From DATAYA01 sp036272815 (GTDB taxonomy: Bacteria > Pseudomonadota > Alphaproteobacteria > Acetobacterales > Acetobacteraceae): 15,370 bases of DNA. Of this stretch, positions 6,624 through 13,978 are shown piece after piece. Under the pieces are notes generated by a model. It did not search any database. It was not told the DNA's origin and saw only the letters and a program-made list of their open reading frames with translations. The translations under genes were made by a program, and so were the position numbers. The stretch's first letter is position 1, and each line of letters begins with the position of its first letter. The DNA lies in contig DATAYA010000245.1 in the NCBI GenBank assembly GCA_036272815.1, forward strand, positions 1 through 15,370. Direction: 5' to 3'.

Positions 6624-7328
6624 TTAGGCGGGGCGGTCGGCCGCCTCTCGCGGCGTGCCGGGTGCGCGGAACCCCGTCGCGAGCACATAGAGTTCGCTCG
6701 ACTCCGCCCGGCTCGCCGGCGGCTTGGCATGGACGACGCGGGCGAAGCGGCGCTTCAGCGGATCGAGCAGCCCGCGCTCGGCGCCGCCCTGGAACACCTT
6801 GGCGACGAACGCCCCGCCCGGCGCCAGCACCTCGAGTGCGACATCCAGCGCCAGTTCGGCCAGGGCCACGATGCGGATGTGGTCGGTCGCGGCATGCCCG
6901 GTGGTGTTGGGCGCGATGTCGGACAGCACGAGGTCGGCCGGCCCGCCGAGCAGCGCCCGCAGCCGCGCCGGCGCATCCGGGTCGGCGAGGTCGCCCTGCA
7001 CGAAATCGGCACCGGGCAGGGGATCGATCTCCAGCAGGTCGATGCCGACGACGCGCGCCGCGCCGCGGGCCAGCGCCACCTGCGCCCAGCCACCGGGTGC
7101 CGCACCGAGGTCGAGCACCCGGGCGCCGCGGCGGATCAGGTGGTAGCGGTCGTCCATCTCCATCAGCTTGAAGGCCGCGCGCGACCGCCAGCCCTGGCTC
7201 TGCGCGGCGCGGACATAGGGATCGTTGAGCTGGCGGGCGAGCCAGCGCTGCGAAGCCTTGGTGCGCCCCTGCGCGGTGCGCAGGGTGACGCGCTGCCCGC
7301 GCGGCGGCGGGGCACCCCGGACCGTCAT
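6624..7328 (-). CDS. rlmE: 23S rRNA (uridine2552-2'-O)-methyltransferase RlmE (FtsJ/RrmJ)
   Basis: A 234-residue SAM-dependent methyltransferase that would 2'-O-methylate U2552 in the A-loop of 23S rRNA, a late step in 50S assembly. The SAM-binding motif is VLDLGAAPGGWAQVA (about 71-85). The K-D-K-E tetrad of the RrmJ family is complete: Lys54 in RAAFKLMEMD, Asp137 in LSDIAPNTTG, Lys177 in FVAKVFQGG and Glu212 in SSELYVLATGF. It has an N-terminal extension of about 16 residues and a C-terminal one of about 15 compared with E. coli RlmE (209 aa). The ATG at 7328 follows the Ppx/GppA stop by 24 nt with no strong Shine-Dalgarno, so the two genes are probably co-transcribed. This order is common in alphaproteobacteria. 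Confidence 0.97.
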   Translation of the reverse strand: MTVRGAPPPRGQRVTLRTAQGRTKASQRWLARQLNDPYVRAAQSQGWRSRAAFKLMEMDDRYHLIRRGARVLDLGAAPGGWAQVALARGAARVVGIDLLEIDPLPGADFVQGDLADPDAPARLRALLGGPADLVLSDIAPNTTGHAATDHIRIVALAELALDVALEVLAPGGAFVAKVFQGGAERGLLDPLKRRFARVVHAKPPASRAESSELYVLATGFRAPGTPREAADRPA

Positions 7329-7352
7329 GCCGGCGCGTTCATGGCGGGAGGA

Positions 7353-8465
7353 TCAGCCCGGCCGCGCCGCGAGTGCGACAGCAAGCCGGCCGCTTCCCAC
7401 GGCCTCGTTGCTTGCCTCGTTGCTTGCCTCGTTGCGGACCGTGTGGCGGCCGCGGCGCTCGCGCATCATTCGCAGCAGCATCCCCTCGCGCAGGCCGCGG
7501 TCGGCAACGGTCAGGTGCGGCACCGGCCAGATGCGGCGGATCGCCTCGAAGATCGCGCAGCCGGGCAGGACGAACTCGCTCCGCTCGGCGCCGACGCAAG
7601 GATGGGCGTTGAGCCCGCTGCGCCCGAGGCCGAACAGGAGTGCCAGCGCCGCGTCGGCGGCCTCGCTGGTGAGGACGGCGCCGTCCACCAGCGGGCGGCG
7701 GTAGCGCGTCAGGCCGAGCGAGATGCCGGCGAGCGTGGTGACGGTGCCGCTGGTGCCGACCATCCGCACGCCGCCCTGCGCGATCTCGTGGGCGATGCAG
7801 TGGACGCGCTCGAAAGCGGCGAGACGGGCGAGGGTATCGGCGACCATCGCCTCGAAGCCGGCGGCGGTGTAGCCGTCGGCGCCGAACCGCTCGGAGAGGG
7901 TCACGACGCCGACCGGCAGGCTGATCGTGCCGATCAGGCTTGGCGGAGCCGCCGGATCGCCGCCGTGGCCGCCGAGCCGCACCCAGGCGAGTTCGGTCGA
8001 GCCGCCGCCGATGTCGAACAGCAGCGCCCGCCGCCCACCACCGCGCAGCAGGGGCGCGCAGCTCTCGAGCGCCAGCTCCGCCTCCTCGCGGGTCGAGATG
8101 ACGTCGATGCCGAGCCCGGTATCGCGGCGGACGCGCGCCAGGAACTCGCCTCCATTGGCAGCGCGGCGACAGGCTTCGGTCGCGATCGCACGGACGGCAC
8201 GGACCGGCCGCCGGGCCAGCCGGTCGGCGCAGGCACGGAGGGCCGCGAGTGCGCGGTCCATTGCATCGGGATTGAGCCGGCCGGTGTCGTGCAGGCCCTC
8301 GCCCAACCGGACGATGCGGCTGAAGCTGTCGAGCACACGGAAGCCGTTGCCGGCGGGCGCTCCGACCAGCAGGCGGCAATTGTTGGTGCCGAGGTCGAGG
8401 GCGGCGAAGGCAGCCGGAGCCGGTGCCCTCGGCGGCGACGGCGGCTCTATCGGCCGAGCATCCAT
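7353..8465 (-). CDS. Ppx/GppA family phosphatase (exopolyphosphatase / pppGpp phosphohydrolase)
   Basis: A 370-residue member of the sugar kinase/Hsp70/actin fold. The family hydrolyses terminal phosphates of polyphosphate or the 5' phosphate of pppGpp. Visible motifs are ALDLGTNNCRLLV (about 22-34, phosphate 1 loop), AIATEACRRAANG (about 93-105), VISTREEAEL (about 122-131, with the catalytic-glutamate position), FDIGGGSTEL (150-159, phosphate 2 loop) and GTSGTVTTLAG. It is the short (about 300-370 aa) form without the C-terminal HD-like half of E. coli Ppx, so its choice between polyP and pppGpp cannot be read from sequence. The ATG at 8465 has AGGGGG 5 nt upstream; a longer in-frame start at 8531 is less likely. 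Near the C-terminus a 12-bp repeat encodes SNEASNEA. Confidence 0.93.
   Translation of the reverse strand: MDARPIEPPSPPRAPAPAAFAALDLGTNNCRLLVGAPAGNGFRVLDSFSRIVRLGEGLHDTGRLNPDAMDRALAALRACADRLARRPVRAVRAIATEACRRAANGGEFLARVRRDTGLGIDVISTREEAELALESCAPLLRGGGRRALLFDIGGGSTELAWVRLGGHGGDPAAPPSLIGTISLPVGVVTLSERFGADGYTAAGFEAMVADTLARLAAFERVHCIAHEIAQGGVRMVGTSGTVTTLAGISLGLTRYRRPLVDGAVLTSEAADAALALLFGLGRSGLNAHPCVGAERSEFVLPGCAIFEAIRRIWPVPHLTVADRGLREGMLLRMMRERRGRHTVRNEASNEASNEAVGSGRLAVALAARPG
7402..7435 (-). repeat. 12-bp in-frame tandem repeat near the 3' end of the Ppx/GppA gene
   Basis: GCCTCGTTGCTT occurs at 7402-7413 and 7414-7425, followed by a partial copy GCCTCGTTGC at 7426-7435, all identical where they overlap. 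On the coding strand it reads as repeats of Ser-Asn-Glu-Ala. The perfect identity suggests recent slippage in a non-conserved tail. Confidence 0.9.
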
Positions 8466-8543
8466 GCGGCCCCCTGATGGTAATGTGTCATCTTCCGGCA
8501 GCAATGCGGCGCGGCGCAAGCCACAATTCACGGCGAAGGCGGG

Positions 8544-10985
8544 TCATCCCGTCAGCGGGTCACGGCGGCGGCGGATCGCGCTGCCGCCGACGCAGCCGAG
8601 CGCCAGCAACGCGGCGCTCCCGGAGAACAGCGCCGTCGCCCGGCGGAGCGGGGACGCCGCGTAGGCGAGCGCGATCCGGCTGACCCCCGGGGCGATGGGC
8701 AGCACGATCAGGTCCATCGCGCTGCGCAACGGCCGCACCCTTTGCCCGTCGACGGTCACGACAATCACCGGGAACCAGGGATGCGCGAGCTGCACCCAGG
8801 CCGGACGGTCGGTCTCGACCGTAAGCCGCACGCGATCGAGCCCGACATGATAGCGCAGCAGGCGGGGAGCCCAGCCCTCGATGGTGCCGTCGGTTTCGGC
8901 CGACGCGCCGCGGACCAGGATCGCGGCGGCGAGAGGCCGCCCGGGCGCCAGCGTCAGGCTTGCCGCCACCCGGTGCAGGATCGTGTCGATCCCGGCAATG
9001 GCGGCCGGCGGCGGGCGCGCGTCGAAATCCTCGTTCCAGAGCGCCGGGGCGTCGAGGCCGGCGGCGGGTGTGACGGCGACGAGGCGGCGGCTGAACACGA
9101 CGGGCGTCGCCGCAGGCAGCAGGATGCGGCGGCCGAGCGGGCCCTCCGGCGCCGCGTCCAGCACGGAGGGCGGGCAGCCGGCGCGGAACGAGGCGAAGCA
9201 GACCACGCGGGAGACGTCCAGCATCTCCAGGAGCTGCGCGGTTGCCGCCGAGAGCCGGCCGCTGCGGACGAGATCGCGTTCGGCGAGCTTGGCGGTCGCC
9301 TCGGCGTAGTTCAGCGCGTGCGTCGCGGCGAGATTGTGCATCCCGGCGACGAGCTGGAGCGGGTGGCTCGCTGTCATCACAGTGCCGGCCGGGCTGATAT
9401 CAACCGAGAGGCCGCCGTTATTCCCGACGGTGACGGTCAGCACGCGCTGCATCGGCGCCTGCGCGGCCAGGTAGGCGCCGGCGCGGGCCATGAATTGCTT
9501 GTCCGGCCGCGCGACCGGCTGCACAGCGGTGCTGGATAGGTCGAGCACGAGCAGCGCCACCAGCGCGAGGCCGAGCCATCTGCCGCCGCGTCGCTCGACC
9601 ACCTCGGCATAGCCGATCGCGGCGAACACGGACCCGAACAGGAGGATGAAGACGATGCTGCGCACCAGGTCGTCGGCGAGCAGCAGGGACAACGCCAGGC
9701 ATGGCAAGGCGGCGAGCGCCACCTGCCGTCGCGGTCCCGCCTGCCGCGAGCGCGGGCCGGTGAGCACGCCCGCGAGTGCCAGGGCTGCGAAGACGATGCC
9801 GAGATAGGCCCAGGAATCAGGGCCGGCATTCTCCCGCGTGTGGTGCCAGAGCACGAGCTTGAGCAGCTGCGCCGCACTCGGCAGCACGAGGCGGATCGAG
9901 TGGGCGGACATGGCGGCCTCCGCCCAATGCCCCTCGACCAGCACGGGCACCACCGCGATCAGGCCGATGGCGACGCCGAATGCCCCGGCGCTCGCGAGCG
10001 GCGGCAGCACGGCGCGGCGCCAGCGGCCCTGAGCGAGGCTGATGCCGCCGAAGACTGCGAGATAGATCGCGACAAAGACGCCGTGCGGCTGATGGTTCAG
10101 GATCAGGCCGGCCGTCGCCAGCACGAACTCGCCCCAGGCGAGCGAGAACAGGCGCGGCGAGGCCGCCATCCGCTCCGCGGCATGGAACGCGAGCAGGAGG
10201 AACAGCAGCGTGAACGCCTGCGGCGTGATGCCGCGATAGAAGAACATGTGCAGGTTCGCGAAGGAGCCGCAGAAGCAGACCGCGCCGACCATTGCCGGGA
10301 CCTGGCCGAGGCCGAGCCGCCGCAGCCAGGCGAAGGCGGCCCAGGCGCAGAGCAGCTCGGTCGCGAACAGCATCAGCTTGACGGTCGCGAATGGATCGCG
10401 GATCAGCAGGTCGAGCGCGCCGCCAATGACGAACTGCAGCGGCCCGGTGAATTCGAGCAGGTCGCTGCCGAGATATTCGTAATTGGTCCAGAGCGGCAGG
10501 TGACCCGCCTCCAGCCCCCAGCGGACCTCCACGACCTGCTGCACATGCGCGAGCATGTCGCCGCCGAGCAGCGCGCCCGAAAACAGGAACGAATGGCTGG
10601 TCCACGCGACCAGCATCAGGGTCAGAACGAGGCCCTGCGCCGGCGTCGCACTGCGCAGCAACCGCGAGAGCGCGGCCCGCGTCATCTCCAGCCAAACCAG
10701 CCCGACGATCGCGGCGAGGCCGGCCGCGGCGAGCGCGAGGTCGATCGGCCGGATGGCGTGCAGGAGCCGTGCCGGGCCGATATGCTGCCCGGCGGCTGCG
10801 GCGGCAAGCACGACATCGCGGAGATGGCCGATCGTGACCAGCGAGGCGGCAACGGCGATCAGCAGTGCTGCGCCGATCATCGAGAGGATGGGCCAGTTGC
10901 TGTGCTCGGCGACGCGGCTCCCCGGGACGGCGGTCAATCGCATGGGCGGCGTCCGTGCTCCCACGGGGGCGAGACGTTCGGCCAT
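8544..10985 (-). CDS. Large multi-pass membrane protein, YfhO/GT-C glycosyltransferase-like, function unknown
   Basis: An 813-residue inner-membrane protein. About 12-14 hydrophobic segments fill residues 32-485, followed by a large, probably periplasmic domain (about 490-780) and a final hydrophobic helix (about 785-802) with a basic tail RRRRDPLTG. After the second or third helix comes GGDMLAHVQQ, then GHLPLWTNYEYLGSDLLEF. This fits the GT-C plan, in which an acidic residue in the first large loop is followed by a 'lPlW' segment, as in YfhO-like and PTPS-related membrane proteins that are thought to use polyprenyl-phosphate sugars. The donor and acceptor are unknown. The ATG at 10985 is chosen because the frame extends upstream only by reading through the tRNA gene. 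A second ATG at 10943 is possible. It stands alone, 78 bp upstream of the Ppx/GppA gene and divergent from tRNA-Gln. Confidence 0.85.
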   Translation of the reverse strand: MAERLAPVGARTPPMRLTAVPGSRVAEHSNWPILSMIGAALLIAVAASLVTIGHLRDVVLAAAAAGQHIGPARLLHAIRPIDLALAAAGLAAIVGLVWLEMTRAALSRLLRSATPAQGLVLTLMLVAWTSHSFLFSGALLGGDMLAHVQQVVEVRWGLEAGHLPLWTNYEYLGSDLLEFTGPLQFVIGGALDLLIRDPFATVKLMLFATELLCAWAAFAWLRRLGLGQVPAMVGAVCFCGSFANLHMFFYRGITPQAFTLLFLLLAFHAAERMAASPRLFSLAWGEFVLATAGLILNHQPHGVFVAIYLAVFGGISLAQGRWRRAVLPPLASAGAFGVAIGLIAVVPVLVEGHWAEAAMSAHSIRLVLPSAAQLLKLVLWHHTRENAGPDSWAYLGIVFAALALAGVLTGPRSRQAGPRRQVALAALPCLALSLLLADDLVRSIVFILLFGSVFAAIGYAEVVERRGGRWLGLALVALLVLDLSSTAVQPVARPDKQFMARAGAYLAAQAPMQRVLTVTVGNNGGLSVDISPAGTVMTASHPLQLVAGMHNLAATHALNYAEATAKLAERDLVRSGRLSAATAQLLEMLDVSRVVCFASFRAGCPPSVLDAAPEGPLGRRILLPAATPVVFSRRLVAVTPAAGLDAPALWNEDFDARPPPAAIAGIDTILHRVAASLTLAPGRPLAAAILVRGASAETDGTIEGWAPRLLRYHVGLDRVRLTVETDRPAWVQLAHPWFPVIVVTVDGQRVRPLRSAMDLIVLPIAPGVSRIALAYAASPLRRATALFSGSAALLALGCVGGSAIRRRRDPLTG

Positions 10986-11060
10986 TGCAGCCGTTCCGTT
11001 CCGGTCTGATACAGCAACGAGCGGTTCCGTGCCAGCCCGATAGCGGAAAAATCGCCGGCA

Positions 11061-11089
11061 TTGCCTCGGCAGCGGCGTCGCGCTATGGC
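11061..11089 (+). promoter_or_regulatory. Candidate promoter of tRNA-Gln
   Basis: TTGCCT (11061-11066), a 17-nt spacer and TATGGC (11084-11089) lie just upstream of the tRNA. This predicts a start near 11096 and a leader of about 7 nt. Position and spacing are good for a sigma70-type tRNA promoter; the -10 match is moderate. Confidence 0.4.
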
Positions 11090-11102
11090 TCGACCTCCCG
11101 CT

Positions 11103-11176
11103 TGGGGGATAGTTTAGCGGTAGAACTCCCGGCTCTGACCCGGGCAGCCTTGGTTCGAATCCAGGTCCCCCAGCCA
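11103..11176 (+). tRNA. tRNA-Gln (anticodon CTG)
   Basis: The cloverleaf folds by eye. The 7-bp acceptor stem pairs TGGGGGA (11103-11109) with TCCCCCA (11166-11172), discriminator G73 follows, and CCA is encoded at 11174-11176. The D arm contains AGCGGTAGA. The anticodon stem pairs CCCGG (11128-11132) with CCGGG (11140-11144). The loop CTCTGAC has U33 and anticodon CTG at 11135-11137, reading CAG. The T arm CTTGG-TTCGAAT-CCAGG has one T-G wobble pair. The variable loop is 4 nt. The 5' TGGGG and 3' CCCCAGCCA match the identity pattern of bacterial glutamine tRNAs. The divergent membrane-protein frame runs open through this gene, which is a translation artefact. Confidence 0.97.
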
Positions 11177-11257
11177 TCCCGGCGCCTCCCGTGGCGACGG
11201 AAATACGCGGTGGCCGGGCATTCGTGCGGCGGCGCGCAGGCCGCCTGGAGCGATCCC

Positions 11258-12181
11258 GTGGGCATGTTGATCGACGGCGTGTGGCAGGACATCGACCGCG
11301 CGGCGCGGAACGGGCGCTTCGTCCGCCGCGACAGCGCCTTCCGGCGCTTCGTGACGGCGGACGGAGCGTCCGGCTTCCGGGCGGAGCCGGGGCGCTACCA
11401 CCTGTATGTCTCCCTCGCCTGCCCCTGGGCCAGCCGCACCGTCATCCTGCGCAAGCTCAAGCGGCTTGAGGCGGTGATCGGCATGAGCGTGTTCAGCCCG
11501 GACATGCTGGAGCACGGCTGGACCTTCGGCGAGGCCGCCGATCCGGCGACCGGCTTCCATCACCTCTACCAATTCTATGTCGCGGCCGATGCGGGCTACA
11601 CCGGCGCGGCCACCGTCCCGGTGCTCTGGGACATGCGGACCGGCACGATCGTCAACAACGAATCGAGCGAGATCATCCGCATGCTGAACCGCGAATTCGA
11701 CGCGTGGGGCGATCCGGACGTCGACCTCTATCCGGCACGGCTCGCGGACGGGATCGACGCGCTCAATGCGCGCATCTACGAGACGGTGAACAACGGCGTC
11801 TACCGCGCCGGCTTCGCGACGACGCAGGCCGCCTACGAGGAGGCGGTGGTGCCGCTGTTCGCCATGCTCGACGAGCTGGAGGGGAGACTGGCGGAGCGTC
11901 GCTTCCTGTTCGGGCCGGAGATCACCGAGACCGACATCCGGCTGTTCACGACGGCGGTGCGCTTCGACCTCGTCTATTACGGGCACTTCAAGTGCAACAT
12001 CCGCCAGTTCCGGGATTATCCGAACCTGCAGCGATGGCTGCGCGAGATGCACGCGATTCCGGGGATCGCGGAGACGGTCGACCTCGCCCAGATCAAGCGC
12101 CACTACTACGGCAGCCAGCGCTGGGTGAACCCGACCGGGATCATCCCGCTCGGGCCGGCCGTCGATCTCGGGACGCCCTGA
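11258..12181 (+). CDS. Glutathionyl-hydroquinone reductase (xi-class GST, Ecm4/YqjG type)
   Basis: A 307-residue cytoplasmic glutathione transferase of the xi class, which uses glutathione to reduce glutathionyl-hydroquinones back to hydroquinones. It has the family's long form. The N-terminal thioredoxin-like domain carries LACPWASRT with the active-site Cys55 (CPWA in place of the Ser/Tyr of ordinary GSTs). The linker region has IVNNESSEIIRMLN. The all-helical C-terminal domain includes RFDLVYYGHFKCNIR and ends with the typical WVNPTGIIPLGP. I choose the GTG at 11258 (giving MGMLIDGVWQD, the usual family opening) because GGAG lies 7 nt upstream. The ATG at 11264 is an alternative. It starts 81 bp after tRNA-Gln with no obvious terminator between, so read-through from the tRNA promoter is possible. 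Likely role: quinone or aromatic-compound detoxification. Confidence 0.95.
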   Translation: MGMLIDGVWQDIDRAARNGRFVRRDSAFRRFVTADGASGFRAEPGRYHLYVSLACPWASRTVILRKLKRLEAVIGMSVFSPDMLEHGWTFGEAADPATGFHHLYQFYVAADAGYTGAATVPVLWDMRTGTIVNNESSEIIRMLNREFDAWGDPDVDLYPARLADGIDALNARIYETVNNGVYRAGFATTQAAYEEAVVPLFAMLDELEGRLAERRFLFGPEITETDIRLFTTAVRFDLVYYGHFKCNIRQFRDYPNLQRWLREMHAIPGIAETVDLAQIKRHYYGSQRWVNPTGIIPLGPAVDLGTP

Positions 12182-12250
12182 CCGCCCGCCACTTCCCGCG
12201 GCACCGCCACGGTTTATGCTGCGCTGCGTGATAACGGCGGAGTGATGGTG

Positions 12251-13948
12251 ATGGATGACGCTGAACCGCGGCGCGACGGGGCTCCGGCCGCGCGGGTCGC
12301 GCGCTTCGCCTGCGAGAAGCAGCCGGCGCTCGGGGCGCGGGGGATGGTGGTGACCAACCATCCGCTCGCCTCCGCGGCCGGCGCGGAGATGCTGCTCGGC
12401 GGCGGCAACGCGATCGACGCGGCGGTGGCGGCGCTGTTCGCGCTCACCGTGGTCGAGCCGATGATGGTGGGCGTGCTCGGCGGCGGCGTCGCGCACATAA
12501 GGCTGCCGGACGGGCGGCATACCATCCTCGACGGGCTCAGCACCGCGCCCGCCGCCGCCCGGCCCGACATGTTCGAGACAATCTCCGACACCCTGCCCGA
12601 CTATCAGGAGACGGTCGGGCGGCGGAACGCGGTGGGGCCGCTCGCGGTCGCGGTGCCGGGGGCGCTCGCCGGATGGTGCGCGGCGCTGTCGCGACACGGC
12701 ACGGTGGCACTCGACGATGCGGTGGCGCCGGCGATCCGGCTGGCGGAGCGCGGATTCACCGTCACGCCCTATCTCAACGACTGCGTCGCCGATTGCGCCG
12801 CCGACCTCGCCGGTGATGCCGATCTCGCGGCGCGTTTCCTCCCCGGCGGCGCGCCGATCGCGGCGGGCGCACGGATGCGCGTGCCCGCCTATGCCGAGAC
12901 GCTGCGGCTGATCGCGCGCGAGGGCCCGGCCGCACTCTACGGCGGCGCGCTCGGGCGGGCGCTGGCGGCGCAGATGGCGGCGTCGGGGGGCCTGATCGAC
13001 GCGGGCGACCTTGCCGCCTATGCGCTGGCGACGCGCGAGCCGGTGCGCGGAACCTATCGCGGCTTCGAGATCATCGGGCCGCCGCCGCCCTCCTCGTCCG
13101 GCGTGCACGTCGTGCAGATGCTGAACATCCTGGAGGGTTACGACATCGGCGCCCTCGGCTTCGGCTCGGCCGAGGCGGTCCATCTGCTCGCCGAGGTGCT
13201 GAAGATCGCCTTCGCCGACCGTGCCGTCGCGACCGCCGATCCCGCCTTCGTGCGCCCGCCGGTCGCGCGCCTGATCGCCAAGGACTACGCCGCCGAGCGC
13301 CGCGCGCGGCTCGATCCGGCGCGGGCGCAGGACTGGGCGGCCGGCGTCGCGCCTGCGGAGTCCGCCAACACCACGCATGTCACGGTGGCCGACGCGCAAG
13401 GCAACGTCGTCGCGACGACGCAGACGATCAACGCGCTGTTCGGCGCCCGCATCGCGGTGCCGGGCACCGGCATGATCGCCAACAACTACATGTTCAACTT
13501 CGACCCGCATCCCGGCCACGCGCTGTCGATCGCACCGGGCAAGCGCGTGTTCACGTCGATGGCGCCGATGATGGCGGTGCGGGCGGGCCGGGTCGCCTAT
13601 GCGCTCGGCCTGCCGGGGGGATTGCGCATCTTCCCCTCCGCGATGCAGGCGCTGGTCAACCTGATCGACCACGCGATGTCGCCGCAGGAGGCGGTGGAGG
13701 CGCCGCGGGTCTGGACGCAGGGGCATCTCCTGGAGGTCGAGCCCGCCATCCCCGACGCGGTGGTGGCGGCACTCGCCGCGCGCGGTCACGAGGTGCGGCG
13801 GGTGCCGCGCATCGCGGGCGGGATGAGTGCGATCGCCTTCGGCGCCGACGGCATGATGACCGGCGCCGCGTGCTGGCGGGCGGACGGCACGCCGGTCGGG
13901 ATCGGCGGCGGGCTCGCCCGCGCGGGCGTGCGGTTCACGCTGGCATGA
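12251..13948 (+). CDS. Gamma-glutamyltransferase-like Ntn hydrolase without signal peptide
   Basis: A 565-residue member of the gamma-glutamyltransferase family, made as a precursor that cleaves itself to expose an N-terminal threonine. The processing site is ANTTHVTVADAQGNVV with the nucleophile at Thr374, matching E. coli Thr391. Other family segments are GMVVTNHPLAS near the N-terminus, GGGNAIDAAVAA, a GGGVAHIRL segment, GPPPPSSSGVHVVQMLNIL, NALFGARIAVPGTGMIANN and APGKRVFTSMAPMM. No signal peptide is present, so the protein should be cytoplasmic, unlike E. coli Ggt, and resembles YwrD-type homologues. Its substrate is unclear; such proteins may act on gamma-glutamyl or other amide compounds. 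The start is ambiguous (GTG/ATG/GTG/ATG at 12242-12253). The ATG at 12251 has GGAG 8 nt upstream. It is coupled to the dehydrogenase downstream. Confidence 0.93.
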   Translation: MDDAEPRRDGAPAARVARFACEKQPALGARGMVVTNHPLASAAGAEMLLGGGNAIDAAVAALFALTVVEPMMVGVLGGGVAHIRLPDGRHTILDGLSTAPAAARPDMFETISDTLPDYQETVGRRNAVGPLAVAVPGALAGWCAALSRHGTVALDDAVAPAIRLAERGFTVTPYLNDCVADCAADLAGDADLAARFLPGGAPIAAGARMRVPAYAETLRLIAREGPAALYGGALGRALAAQMAASGGLIDAGDLAAYALATREPVRGTYRGFEIIGPPPPSSSGVHVVQMLNILEGYDIGALGFGSAEAVHLLAEVLKIAFADRAVATADPAFVRPPVARLIAKDYAAERRARLDPARAQDWAAGVAPAESANTTHVTVADAQGNVVATTQTINALFGARIAVPGTGMIANNYMFNFDPHPGHALSIAPGKRVFTSMAPMMAVRAGRVAYALGLPGGLRIFPSAMQALVNLIDHAMSPQEAVEAPRVWTQGHLLEVEPAIPDAVVAALAARGHEVRRVPRIAGGMSAIAFGADGMMTGAACWRADGTPVGIGGGLARAGVRFTLA

Positions 13949-13978
13949 GCGCCCTGGCATGAGCCCACTGGCATGAGC
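13940..13978 (+). repeat. Triplicated 14-bp unit carrying ATGA stop/start signals between the GGT-like and dehydrogenase genes
   Basis: CTGGCATGAGC occurs at 13940-13950, 13954-13964 and 13968-13978, a 14-bp period with variable spacers GCC and CCA. The first copy contains the stop codon of the gamma-glutamyltransferase-like gene (TGA 13946-13948) and the third contains the ATG (13973) of the dehydrogenase. Each ATGA overlaps a stop in one frame with a start in another. The result is two intervening 5-codon mini-ORFs (Met-Ser-Ala-Leu-Ala and Met-Ser-Pro-Leu-Ala). Confidence 0.9.

Noticed and set aside
11103..11176. tRNA-Gln as the attachment site of an integrated element
   Set aside because: No integrase gene and no second copy of the tRNA 3' end were seen in the window; neighbouring genes look chromosomal.
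10986..11177. N-terminal extension of the membrane protein to 11177
   Set aside because: The extra residues (MAGGPGFEPRLPGSEPG) are the translated antisense of tRNA-Gln, a well-known artefact.
10865..11257. Upstream extension of the glutathionyl-hydroquinone reductase to 10865
   Set aside because: It would run across the tRNA gene and the start of the divergent membrane protein. GGAG-N7-GTG at 11258 gives the typical family N-terminus.
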